22,422 bases of DNA from Akkermansiaceae bacterium UBA1518 (lineage in GTDB: Bacteria > Verrucomicrobiota > Verrucomicrobiia > Verrucomicrobiales > Akkermansiaceae). The notes beneath the pieces were generated by a model that worked only from the letters and a program-made list of their open reading frames with translations, was not told the origin of the DNA and did no database searches. Positions 15,820-22,422 of this stretch are shown in pieces. Position 1 is the stretch's first letter. Every line of letters begins with the position of its first letter. Made by a program: the position numbers and the translations under genes. The stretch lies in assembly GCA_002323895.1 (NCBI GenBank), contig DCQM01000225.1, positions 39,444 to 61,865 on the forward strand, given 5' to 3'.

Positions 15820-16503
15820 ATGAGCATCCCGAATTTAAAGTATTACAACGCTGCCATTAATGCAGCCCAATCTGGTGATATTCCTGCAGCCCGGACCGCA
15901 ATTGAATCTGCTCTCACCGAGGATCCTAGCGATGTTCAGAGTTGGCAACTTTACGGAGTGGTCCTGAATGCCCTCGGAGAAACTGAAAAGGCGGAGAAGG
16001 CTGTAGCGAAAGTAAAAGAGCTAGGGGTAAGTGAAGCGGATGAATTGATCATGAAAGCGGCGGATGCGATCGGTCAGAATAAGTTTGGCGTGGCAATCAC
16101 TTGTTATGAAGATGCCCTTGAGCTGGAACCTAATCGCCCAGAAGTCTATGTCAGCTATGCTTTGGCGTTGATGCAAGGCAACTATCCTTCCGATGCTGAA
16201 GAGGCTGCTGATAAGGCTGTTGAGATGGCTCCGGATGATGCTTCGGCTTGGTATGCTAAAGGCCGGATTCAAAGACTACGTGGGCATAAGGTTGAGGCGC
16301 TTGCCAGCCTGCAAAAAGCGATTGAGCTCCAGGGGACTTTGGTCCTAGCTCGTTACGAGTGCGGAATGATCCTCGCTGAAATGGGCGAGTTGGAGCCGGC
16401 CCTTGAGTGCTTTGAACAAGTGTTGGTAGATCATCCCGAGGATCAAAATGCAATTGAGGCGAAAGCTGCTATTTTAGCAAAGATTGAAGAATTAAATTCT
16501 TAG
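15820..16503 (+). CDS. tetratricopeptide-repeat protein
   Basis: A 227-residue protein made almost wholly of TPR helix pairs, a scaffold for protein-protein contacts. Clear repeats are GDIPAARTAIESALTEDP, KFGVAITCYEDALELEPN, NYPSDAEEAADKAVEMAPDD, HKVEALASLQKAIEL and ELEPALECFEQVLVDHPED. Each is followed by the A-helix pattern of the next repeat. I chose the ATG at 15820 (MSIPNLKYYN) because the sequence before it is not TPR-like and overlaps the divergent polX start region. An in-frame ATG pair near 15754-15757 is possible but less likely. No signal peptide is evident, so it should be cytoplasmic. It is 65 bases upstream of the aminotransferase gene, possibly the same transcript. The binding partner is unknown. 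Confidence 0.85.
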   Translation: MSIPNLKYYNAAINAAQSGDIPAARTAIESALTEDPSDVQSWQLYGVVLNALGETEKAEKAVAKVKELGVSEADELIMKAADAIGQNKFGVAITCYEDALELEPNRPEVYVSYALALMQGNYPSDAEEAADKAVEMAPDDASAWYAKGRIQRLRGHKVEALASLQKAIELQGTLVLARYECGMILAEMGELEPALECFEQVLVDHPEDQNAIEAKAAILAKIEELNS

Positions 16504-16568
16504 TTGATAAGGATTGCATGCCGGTGTCTGAAAGGCAGGATGCGCGAAGCATCAACAAGAGCAAAATT

Positions 16569-17441
16569 ATGAGTCGCAAAATTTGGTTGGATGGGAAGAT
16601 CGTGAACGAAGCTGATGCCAAGATATCGGTCTTTGATCACGGTTTACTTTATGGAGATGGAATCTTCGAAGGTATTCGTTTTTATAACGGGCGGGTCTTT
16701 CGTTTGACTGAGCATATCGAGCGATTGTATCTTTCGGCAAAAGCCCTACTCCTTAAGATGCCTTGGACTCTTGAAGAGGTTTGTGAAGCGACACTCCAGA
16801 CGATTCGGGCTAATGGTCTAAACGATGGCTATATTCGTTTAGTCGTGACACGGGGGATTGGTGATCTTGGATTGAATCCTTATCTCTGTCCGACTCCATC
16901 GATGTTTATCATCGCCTCTGGTATTACTTTATATCCAGCTGAACTCTACGAGAATGGACTTGAAGTCGTGACTTGTTCAACTCGCCGGCCAACGCCAGCG
17001 AGCTTGAGCCCACAAGTGAAATCGCTGAATTATCTGAATAACGTTATGGCTAAGGTAGAGGCTCTGAAGGCCGGAGCCAAAGAGGGTTTGATGTTAAATG
17101 AGCAAGGTTACGTAGCGGAGTGTACTGGCGATAACGTCTTCATCGTGAAAAAAGACGAGGTGATAACCCCGCCGGTTTCGGATGGCAGCCTTGATGGTAT
17201 TACGCGGCAGGTGATTTTTGAGCTTTGTGCCGAGTTGGGCATTACGATTCGAGAAATGTCGATGGCCCGCTACGATATTTACACTGCTGACGAATCATTT
17301 TTAACGGGCACGGCTGCAGAGACTATTCCGATGGTGAAGCTTGATGAACGTGAGATTGGCAATGGCAAACCTGGGCCAATTAGTCTCAAATTAATTGAAG
17401 CCTATCGACAGAAAGTTCGGTCGGAGGGAACGCTGTTTTAG
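16569..17441 (+). CDS. ilvE: branched-chain-amino-acid aminotransferase (class IV, PLP)
   Basis: A 290-residue fold-type IV aminotransferase that interconverts leucine, isoleucine or valine with their 2-oxo acids using glutamate/2-oxoglutarate. Recognisable are FDHGLLYGDGIFEGIRFYNG (22-41), the VTRGIGDLGL segment, the Schiff-base Lys151 in QVKSLNYLNNVMAK, the PLP-binding Glu184 in VAECTGDNVF, and FLTGTAAETIPM (244-255). The in-frame ATG at 16518 adds 17 non-conserved residues; the ATG at 16569 places the first conserved strand (IWLDGK) at the usual position. D-amino-acid transaminase and aminodeoxychorismate lyase are the close alternatives. The ring of motifs and the length favour IlvE. Confidence 0.93.
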   Translation: MSRKIWLDGKIVNEADAKISVFDHGLLYGDGIFEGIRFYNGRVFRLTEHIERLYLSAKALLLKMPWTLEEVCEATLQTIRANGLNDGYIRLVVTRGIGDLGLNPYLCPTPSMFIIASGITLYPAELYENGLEVVTCSTRRPTPASLSPQVKSLNYLNNVMAKVEALKAGAKEGLMLNEQGYVAECTGDNVFIVKKDEVITPPVSDGSLDGITRQVIFELCAELGITIREMSMARYDIYTADESFLTGTAAETIPMVKLDEREIGNGKPGPISLKLIEAYRQKVRSEGTLF

Positions 17442-17479
17442 GCACTCGCCAAGGTGAATTTCAGAAGCTAGGATGAGGG

Positions 17480-18388
17480 ATGAAGATCCTCACCCTTTCA
17501 TTTTTTTGTCTGGTTCAAACTGTTTTCTCGGCTTCTTTTGGTGAGCAGATTAGTGATGTTGGAATAAGGCACTCCTTCCTGATCACCGGAACTAAGACCG
17601 CCATAATCGACGAAAAATGTGAAATTTCGTGGGAGGTCAAGGCTAAGTCGCGTGATGGTGAAGTTCTTTCCAATGGAAATGTATTAGTGACGTTTGCAAA
17701 CGAAGTGAAGGAATTCACTCGTGATTATAAGGTGGTATTTCATTATACGTTGGCAGCCGCCAATAAGGAAATTAGCACGGCCAAACGATTGGAAAATGGT
17801 AATACCATGATTGCTGAGATGGGCGACAAGCCGAGAATCCTTGAAATTACGCCCGAAGGGAAAATGGTGGTTGAAGTCCCGGTGAAGCCGGAAACGAGCA
17901 ACACCCATATGCAGATTCGGATGGCTCGAAAGTTAGCTAACGGAAATTATCTTGTTCCTCATCTGCTCGCATTTGCGATCAAGGAATATTCTCCGAACGG
18001 GGAGATTGTCCGAACGATTAAGACTGATTTGCCGGAGCTCGGCGGGAGGCCGAAGAGGAATTGGCCCTTTACCGCAATTCTTCTCGAAGATGGTAGGATC
18101 ATGGCGAATCTAACGAACGGGAATAAGACGGTTATCTTCGATAAGGAGGGTGGAGTAGATTGGTTTTTTGCGAGCCCCCAGTGCGCCGACCCCTGTGGCG
18201 GACAGTTCCTTGAGAATGGAAATATCGTCGCCTGCCAGTATGGGTCCAGGGGAGATGCCATGCCTGATGCGATTGAAATCAATCCTAAAAAAGAAGTGGT
18301 TTGGCAATTTAAGGCGGCTAATTTTAGAGGGGTCCATGAGATTCATGTCCTCACTACCAACGGAAAAGCTGCTGGGGGATTACGCTAG
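17480..18388 (+). CDS. exported beta-propeller protein (arylsulfotransferase/PQQ-repeat-like)
   Basis: A 302-residue protein with a signal peptide (about 1-18, ending VFSA) and a repeated pattern typical of small propellers. A 'L-x-N/D-G-N-x-L/I-V' turn recurs as LSNGNVLVTF (63-72), LENGNTMIAE (104-113), LANGNYLVPH (152-161), LEDGRIMANL (202-211) and LENGNIVACQ (244-253). Each is followed by an I/V-x-E-x-x-P-x-G blade end such as ILEITPEGKMV and AIEINPKKEVVWQF. Four cysteines lie at 10, 47, 235 and 239, and Cys252 near the end. Such proteins are common in Planctomycetota and Verrucomicrobiota; enzymatic activity is not proven for this subgroup and no catalytic residue can be named. The C-terminus appears complete. 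It ends three bases from the convergent dehydrogenase gene and follows ilvE by 38 bases. Confidence 0.78.
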   Translation: MKILTLSFFCLVQTVFSASFGEQISDVGIRHSFLITGTKTAIIDEKCEISWEVKAKSRDGEVLSNGNVLVTFANEVKEFTRDYKVVFHYTLAAANKEISTAKRLENGNTMIAEMGDKPRILEITPEGKMVVEVPVKPETSNTHMQIRMARKLANGNYLVPHLLAFAIKEYSPNGEIVRTIKTDLPELGGRPKRNWPFTAILLEDGRIMANLTNGNKTVIFDKEGGVDWFFASPQCADPCGGQFLENGNIVACQYGSRGDAMPDAIEINPKKEVVWQFKAANFRGVHEIHVLTTNGKAAGGLR

Positions 18389-18391
18389 AAA

Positions 18392-19204
18392 TCAGTCGCT
18401 TCTTCGAGGGCGGGAGCTCATGAGAAGTCGGATCGCGGCGATTGGAAGAAGCCCAATTACAGCGGCAGCGGCGGCAACCTTAAGCCCTGGGTAGATCCGA
18501 GGTCGATTTAGACGGAGCGCTCTTAGGGAATCCCTCACAACTTTATCGGCGGGAACATAAAAAGACTCCTGCACGGGAAGTTTGCTAGAACTTCCGCGGC
18601 GAGCGATCTCACCGAAACCAGTCTTTACTGGTCCTGGGCAAACGGCAAGCACACGGACTCCTTGATCGGAAAGTTCCAGGCGGAGGGCTTCACTAAAGCT
18701 GGTCACATAAGCTTTGGTTGCTGAATAAACCGCAAAGTCAGGAATTGGTAGCACGCTTGCGAGTGAACTAACATTAAGGATCGCTCCCTGACATTCTATG
18801 AGGCCTGGAAGAAGGGCATGAGTAAGATGAGTTAGCGCCTCCATGTTTAGGCGGATCATTTGCTCGATCTTGGACCAATTAGACGACCGAAATTCTCCGT
18901 AGTCTCCCATGCCAGCGTTATTAATCAGTAAATCAGGAGATAGACCCGCTTGTGAAAGAGAATTGATGAGACGGTCTCGCTCAGTATCTCGAACAAGATC
19001 GGAGGCAAAGATCTTGATCCGAAGATTGGGGAAACTAGCCACTAGATCGGTGGCGATTTTCTCAAGAAGCTGTTCCCGCCTCGCGACGAGTATTAGAGTC
19101 TCGGCGCAGGGAGCTAGTTGGCGGGCATATTCAAGACCTAGACCAGAGCTGGCTCCTGTGATGAGAGCACAACGGAACTCAAGCAGGGATCCTAGAGCTG
19201 GCAT
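18392..19204 (-). CDS. short-chain dehydrogenase/reductase with hydrophobic C-terminus
   Basis: A classical SDR of 270 residues that should use NAD(P)H to reduce a carbonyl or oxidise an alcohol. The cofactor motif TGASSGLG is at 16-23, NNAG at 95-98, the catalytic Ser147 in NVSSLAS, and YSATK with Tyr160 and Lys164. ARR at 41-43, directly after the second strand, suggests NADPH preference. After the core, residues 242-262 form a hydrophobic stretch ending in SSRPRRSD, probably a C-terminal membrane anchor. This pattern is seen in lipid- or ketone-reducing SDRs of the DltE/YqjQ sort. It starts two bases after the DUF6941-like stop and is the last gene of the PBP2 unit. Substrate unknown. Confidence 0.92.
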   Translation of the reverse strand: MPALGSLLEFRCALITGASSGLGLEYARQLAPCAETLILVARREQLLEKIATDLVASFPNLRIKIFASDLVRDTERDRLINSLSQAGLSPDLLINNAGMGDYGEFRSSNWSKIEQMIRLNMEALTHLTHALLPGLIECQGAILNVSSLASVLPIPDFAVYSATKAYVTSFSEALRLELSDQGVRVLAVCPGPVKTGFGEIARRGSSSKLPVQESFYVPADKVVRDSLRALRLNRPRIYPGLKVAAAAAVIGLLPIAAIRLLMSSRPRRSD

Positions 19205-19206
19205 GT

Positions 19207-19635
19207 CTAACCCTGTGGAGGCTGACCTTGTTGATTATCCTCTACCTTGATAATCCTTAGCGGGAGACGCTGAATAAGTTCGTCATCGACAAGGATATCG
19301 ACCGAGTAGACGCCAGCACGAGGAAAGGTGAGACCCTGAAATCCAACGATAAGGTGACGAGTCATAAAAGCGACATTATCGGGTATCTGAACTGGCATGG
19401 CACCCTTGATAGGCATCTTCTCGTTGACGGCTTTTCCGTCTTCGTCAATGATCGAGATCTGTAAATCGTGGTTTCCATCGTCCTCGGGGGTGAAGCAGAA
19501 GCGCATAGCAAGTGAGCACTGAGGGTGCACAATTGGAGTGGCTTTGGCGGCAAGGGCATCAAAGGTTCCGGAGATGACCATTTTGCCTTGGTATTCGGCA
19601 GCGAAATCGCAGAGAGTAGCTACTTGTAAGTCCAT
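19207..19635 (-). CDS. DUF6941-like small beta protein
   Basis: A 142-residue protein without signal peptide or membrane segment. It opens MDLQVATLCDFAAEYQGKMV, followed by GTFDAL, and then alternates strands. Recognisable stretches are CSLAMRFCFTPEDDG, DLQISIIDEDGKAV and GLTFPRAGVYSVDILVDDE, the last resembling the strand-turn-strand end of a beta-sandwich. This pattern agrees with what I recall of family DUF6941, whose function is unknown. The last residues (NQQGQPPQG) are a polar tail. It sits between PBP2 (85-base gap with possible competing hairpins) and the SDR gene (two-base gap), suggesting co-expression rather than shared chemistry. Confident that it is a gene, less so of the family name. 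Confidence 0.75.
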   Translation of the reverse strand: MDLQVATLCDFAAEYQGKMVISGTFDALAAKATPIVHPQCSLAMRFCFTPEDDGNHDLQISIIDEDGKAVNEKMPIKGAMPVQIPDNVAFMTRHLIVGFQGLTFPRAGVYSVDILVDDELIQRLPLRIIKVEDNQQGQPPQG

Positions 19636-19647
19636 AATAGTGTTTAG

Positions 19648-19684
19648 AAAAAGGGTGCCGGTCGTGGCACGTCCTTTACGTGCC
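19648..19684 (-). promoter_or_regulatory. competing hairpins in PBP2-DUF6941 gap
   Basis: On the minus strand, GGCACGT and ACGTGCC form a 7-bp stem with loop AAAGG (19666-19684). The second arm also contains GTGCC, which can instead pair with GGCAC farther on (19655-19670), followed by CC and five T (19648-19652). The two structures exclude each other, as in an attenuator. The T-bearing hairpin is short, so the terminator reading is tentative. Confidence 0.35.
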
Positions 19685-19720
19685 TTGTCATGTCGCCAAG
19701 GTAAAGGTCAAAGCCGCAAA

Positions 19721-21988
19721 TTAGCGATCGCTTGGAGTCTCAGGTGGCTTGCGGGGAGTGTCACTTGGTATCTCTGGTTTTACCGGAATTGCTTCGGGAA
19801 TAATTTCTTCACTAGGGACGGTCGGAAGAGGTGGTTTAGGAGTGGGGTTATCTGCCGGATAGACTGGAATTGCTTCTGGGAGATCTGCAGGGGCTTCGGT
19901 AAGGCCTCGGGGGGGGACGAGTATAGCGGGATTGCCTGACAGCGCTTCCTCATCCTCGACGATGATTGCTCTAGGAATATCTACTGGGATTTCGTTGTTG
20001 CCCGGAGTAGCTAAGGAATTCGTCGGGTCGCCCAACAGTGCTTCCTCATCTTCAACGACAATTGCTTTTGGGATCATATCTTCCGGGATAATTGGTTGAC
20101 CATCCTCCTCGCTAATAATCATCGCCCGGGCTGCAGGCCTCAAGTTCTCTTCGATTTCAGTTTGAAAGTTTAGGAAAAAGCGACTCACCATTGGCGCGGC
20201 TTTTCTTCCTCCACCAACGATTTCCCCGGGAGCTCCTTCGTAAACGGCGGCGAATGCGTAGCGGGGGTTGTCATAGGGAAAAAATCCAGAGAACCAGGCT
20301 AAACCTTGTTTTGGTTCATCCTTCCACTGCGCCGTGCCAGTCTTCCCGCACATCGTGGTGAAACCTAAATTAGCGCGTTGTCCGGTTCCATAGCTGGCGT
20401 GAACTACGTCACGCATGCCATCGTGAGTTGTTTCAAGGGCGATAGGAGAAAGGTTGAGATCGTTTCGCTTTTTGAAGGTGGGTGCTTCAATGACCCGGCC
20501 GTGGAAGTCTTGGATTTGCCTGACCAATTGTAGCTCCATGAGGACGTTGCCATTGCCAATGGCTGCCATTGATTGGGCGACTTGCAGCGGAGAAGCGAGC
20601 ATAAATCCCTGACCAATGGAAAGATTGGCTGTGTCCCCGTTGGTGGTGGCACGCCCCATTTTTTTCACGATATAATCAGCTGTAGGCGCATTGCCAGTGG
20701 CTTCACCGATTAGAGGAAGTCCAGTTTTTGAGCCGAAACCAAGTCGTCGAGCAACGGAAAGGAAGTTTTGGGGGCCAGTTTCAATCCCAACTTGATAGAA
20801 CCAAGGGTTGATCGATTTTGCAAGAGCCCGTTTGGCATCAACCCAGCCCTCATAGCCTTCGGAGTGATTGTGGAACCACTTTCTGCCAATTTTGATTTTG
20901 TAGGGGCAATCGAAGGTCTGATCTGGATGGATCGATCCATTATTGATTGCTGCGAGTGTGACGACTGGTTTAAATGTAGAGGCAGGAGGATAGCTTGACT
21001 GGAAGGCACGTCCGAACAACGGCGCCGAGGGGTTATTTTGAAGTTCTTTATATCGTTCGGTCGTAATATACGGAATGAATTCGTTGAGGTCAAAAGTTGG
21101 GCGGGATGCCATTACTAGAATTTCGCCAGATTGGATATCAATGACTACGAAAGCGCCCCGTTTACAGTCCTCGCGTAGAACCTGTTCTGCATACCTTTGC
21201 CAATCTAGATCAAGGGTAGTAACGACGTTTCCACCAGGGCGTGGGCGTTTGATAGGCTCATTGAGGATCTTTTCTCCGTTCTTATCGAAGATCATTTTGT
21301 TCAATCCTGGTTCGCCAGTGAGCTTTTGGTCAAAAATCTGTTCGAAGCCTGATTTTCCCATGACAGACTGAAAAAGAGGGTCGCCGTCGTTGATTGGGCC
21401 GGTGGGCAAAACAGTTTTGGCTCCGACATAGCCGATCAGGTGAGCAGCGAGGCCCTTCTCCGGGTAAAATCGTTGGTAGATTGGGAGTAGGGAAAGCCCT
21501 TTAGGCATCTTGCTCTCAAGGCTTTTAGCTTTGCTTTCGCTAATGATTTTTGAAATCCTCCGGGGAAGCCAACGGCGATTTTTGTAGTAGTTTGCCAGCT
21601 TTGCATCGCTGTAGGTCTCATCGCCATTTACGAGAGCGTTTGCTTGAGCAATTTTGGTTTGTGCCCAAGTGGCTGCAACTTTTGAGTCAATGGGTCCATC
21701 ATAAGCCGTGAAATCAAGTGCGATATGATAAGCCATCTTGGTCTGGGCCAGAGGACGTCCTTCGCGATCAAGAATTAGTCCACGAGGAGCAGGGATTGCG
21801 ATAGACATTGTTCTCGCTAAGCCTTGGTTGAAAACCGAACCGTTTGAAGCTGCCGGTCTTTCCTCCTCCTCTGCAGGGGCGTTTGATGGGGGAAGGTTTG
21901 GCTTAACTAGAAGGGGAGCCTCGGCCGTTTCCTGTGCACCTGCGCACAAGGTGACCGAGAGGCCGATGAGAACTAGCTTGGGAAGCAT
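19721..21988 (-). CDS. mrdA: penicillin-binding protein 2-type transpeptidase with repeat-bearing tail
   Basis: A class B PBP that cross-links peptidoglycan, normally with RodA during side-wall growth. The dimerisation/pedestal part starts near residue 66 (PAPRGLILDREGRPLA) and includes RFYPEKGLAAHLIGYVG (173-189) and a GKSGFEQIFD region. The transpeptidase active site is complete: Ser337-Thr-Phe-Lys340 (ASTFK), Ser392-Ile-Asn394 and Lys549-Thr-Gly551. The N-terminus has only a short hydrophobic segment (about 4-17) ending in AGA, which looks more like a cleavable signal peptide than the usual long anchor. A Pro/Glu-rich linker (about 20-60) follows. After the core, residues 620-755 form an acidic, Pro-rich tail with four repeats. 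At 755 residues it is about 120 longer than a typical PBP2. DUF6941-like and SDR genes follow. No mreBCD or rodA is visible. Confidence 0.92.
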   Translation of the reverse strand: MLPKLVLIGLSVTLCAGAQETAEAPLLVKPNLPPSNAPAEEEERPAASNGSVFNQGLARTMSIAIPAPRGLILDREGRPLAQTKMAYHIALDFTAYDGPIDSKVAATWAQTKIAQANALVNGDETYSDAKLANYYKNRRWLPRRISKIISESKAKSLESKMPKGLSLLPIYQRFYPEKGLAAHLIGYVGAKTVLPTGPINDGDPLFQSVMGKSGFEQIFDQKLTGEPGLNKMIFDKNGEKILNEPIKRPRPGGNVVTTLDLDWQRYAEQVLREDCKRGAFVVIDIQSGEILVMASRPTFDLNEFIPYITTERYKELQNNPSAPLFGRAFQSSYPPASTFKPVVTLAAINNGSIHPDQTFDCPYKIKIGRKWFHNHSEGYEGWVDAKRALAKSINPWFYQVGIETGPQNFLSVARRLGFGSKTGLPLIGEATGNAPTADYIVKKMGRATTNGDTANLSIGQGFMLASPLQVAQSMAAIGNGNVLMELQLVRQIQDFHGRVIEAPTFKKRNDLNLSPIALETTHDGMRDVVHASYGTGQRANLGFTTMCGKTGTAQWKDEPKQGLAWFSGFFPYDNPRYAFAAVYEGAPGEIVGGGRKAAPMVSRFFLNFQTEIEENLRPAARAMIISEEDGQPIIPEDMIPKAIVVEDEEALLGDPTNSLATPGNNEIPVDIPRAIIVEDEEALSGNPAILVPPRGLTEAPADLPEAIPVYPADNPTPKPPLPTVPSEEIIPEAIPVKPEIPSDTPRKPPETPSDR
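19724..20074 (-). repeat. tandem repeats encoding the PBP2 tail
   Basis: The codons for residues 639-755 contain four units, each starting with I/L-P-x-A-I-x-V. Units 1 and 2 are both exactly 32 residues (96 bases; 20074-19979 and 19978-19883) and share the block VEDEEAL. Unit 3 is 27 residues (19882-19802) and unit 4 runs 26 residues to the stop. Units 3 and 4 have lost the acidic block and are rich in proline. This suggests duplication followed by divergence. Confidence 0.8.
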
Positions 21989-22100
21989 AGGGATTAAATT
22001 AGGTCGATTTTGATGGATTTACCAGTACCACTCTCCTTCATTTTCCGGGGAGTTTTGAATTCGGCGAGGCTAGTGTTCAAAGCGGACCGGGGATTACGGC

Positions 22101-22128
22101 TTGCCTAAAATTAAGGGAAACCTATACT
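22101..22128 (+). promoter_or_regulatory. sigma70-like promoter
   Basis: TTGCCT (22101-22106), a 16-base spacer, then TATACT (22123-22128): four of six and five of six matches to the consensus boxes. Transcription would start near 22135, just before the hairpin at 22140. Confidence 0.55.
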
Positions 22129-22139
22129 TAATTCGGCAC

Positions 22140-22165
22140 GAACTTTTCCGGGTTGCCCGGAGTTC
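22140..22165 (+). promoter_or_regulatory. stem-loop at the start of a long leader
   Basis: TCCGGG and CCCGGA pair around a TTG loop, and the stem continues with GAAC/GTTC after a three-T bulge, for ten base pairs in total. It lies about five bases after the predicted transcription start, where it may protect the 5' end or take part in leader regulation. It is not followed by a T-run. Confidence 0.45.
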
Positions 22166-22345
22166 TGGCCAAAAACTCGTCGGGAAGTCCGCTTTTCGGT
22201 CGTTTTTGAATCAGCTTTTATAAACCGGAGCCCTTCTCAGCCAATATTCAAACACTGTTTTGTTTGATTTGGTAACTCCGGAACGCTGGATTTTACGGAC
22301 CGAAGCTTTTCGACACTTATCGGGCCTCAGTGCCCAATCTGAACA

Positions 22346-22422
22346 ATGTCAGAATCAAATAGAAACACGTCGTCCGAACAGTCCTCACAGGGTTCGGGTA
22401 ATCAGTCAGGTAATCGCAACCG
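22346..22422 (+). CDS. start of a protein with a polar low-complexity N-terminus (partial)
   Basis: Only 25 codons are visible before the window ends. They begin MSESNRNTSSEQ and continue as a run of Ser, Gln, Gly, Asn and Arg with no stop. It is preceded by a strong promoter candidate and a leader of about 210 bases. N-terminal extensions of this composition are found on transcription termination factor Rho in Verrucomicrobiota and Bacteroidota, and Rho genes often have long regulated leaders. With so few residues, that identity is only a suggestion. RNA-binding proteins and helicases can look the same. Confidence 0.5.
   Translation, partial: MSESNRNTSSEQSSQGSGNQSGNRN

Larger units (their letters stand above)
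21989..22345. other. divergent promoter region upstream of PBP2 and the terminal gene
   Basis: This 357-base gap separates the PBP2 start (minus) from a plus-strand start at 22346. It holds a good plus-strand promoter at 22101-22128 and a hairpin at 22140-22165, giving the rightward gene a predicted leader of about 210 bases. No reading frame of interest, tRNA or T-run terminator is evident. The minus-strand PBP2 promoter is not obvious. Confidence 0.6.

Noticed and set aside
17480..18388. Possible truncation of the beta-propeller protein
   Set aside because: The last blade ends with a normal strand pattern before the stop, and no continuation of the propeller is seen in another frame.
1..22422. 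Mobile elements, CRISPR, tRNA or rRNA
   Set aside because: No transposase or integrase-like frame, no regularly spaced repeats, and no tRNA or rRNA signature was found by eye.

Overview
The window looks like chromosomal DNA of a Verrucomicrobiota bacterium, probably order Verrucomicrobiales. Three things point that way: the paired DUF1501 and PSCyt1/DUF1549/DUF1553 genes typical of Planctomycetota and Verrucomicrobiota; a TPR-containing secretin resembling the Amuc_1098 pilus protein of Akkermansia; and the style of the Ser/Thr kinase. Most genes lack a clear Shine-Dalgarno site. I see no tRNA, rRNA, CRISPR array, insertion sequence or phage gene.

Layout. 1-1938 (minus): a Hanks-type kinase cut by the window edge, and asd. 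2177-2656 (plus): two very small lipoproteins, both missed by simple length cut-offs or start choices, followed by an intrinsic terminator. 2664-7120 (minus): a tight two-gene unit of a large c-type-heme DUF1549/DUF1553 protein and a DUF1501 protein. 7121-7711: a 591-base gap with a palindrome, a possible promoter and one doubtful micro-ORF. 7712-13363 (plus): a secretin, a membrane-anchored AsmA-like protein whose start overlaps the secretin stop by one base, and an AAA+ ATPase whose start lies just after a second copy of the palindrome.

13381-15737 (minus): lipB and polX, coupled by an ATGA overlap. 15820-18388 (plus): a TPR protein, an ilvE-type aminotransferase and an exported beta-propeller protein. 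18392-21988 (minus): penicillin-binding protein 2 with a repeat-bearing C-terminal tail, then a DUF6941-like protein and a short-chain dehydrogenase, probably one transcript. From 22101 (plus): a good sigma70-like promoter, a structured leader and the first 25 codons of a polar, low-complexity protein that runs off the window.

Most genes are housekeeping: amino-acid synthesis (asd, ilvE), lipoylation (lipB), DNA repair (polX) and cell wall (PBP2). The part most likely to be undescribed is the secretin/AsmA-like/AAA+ cassette with its shared 16-base palindrome. The PBP2 tail repeats and the mini-lipoprotein pair come next.
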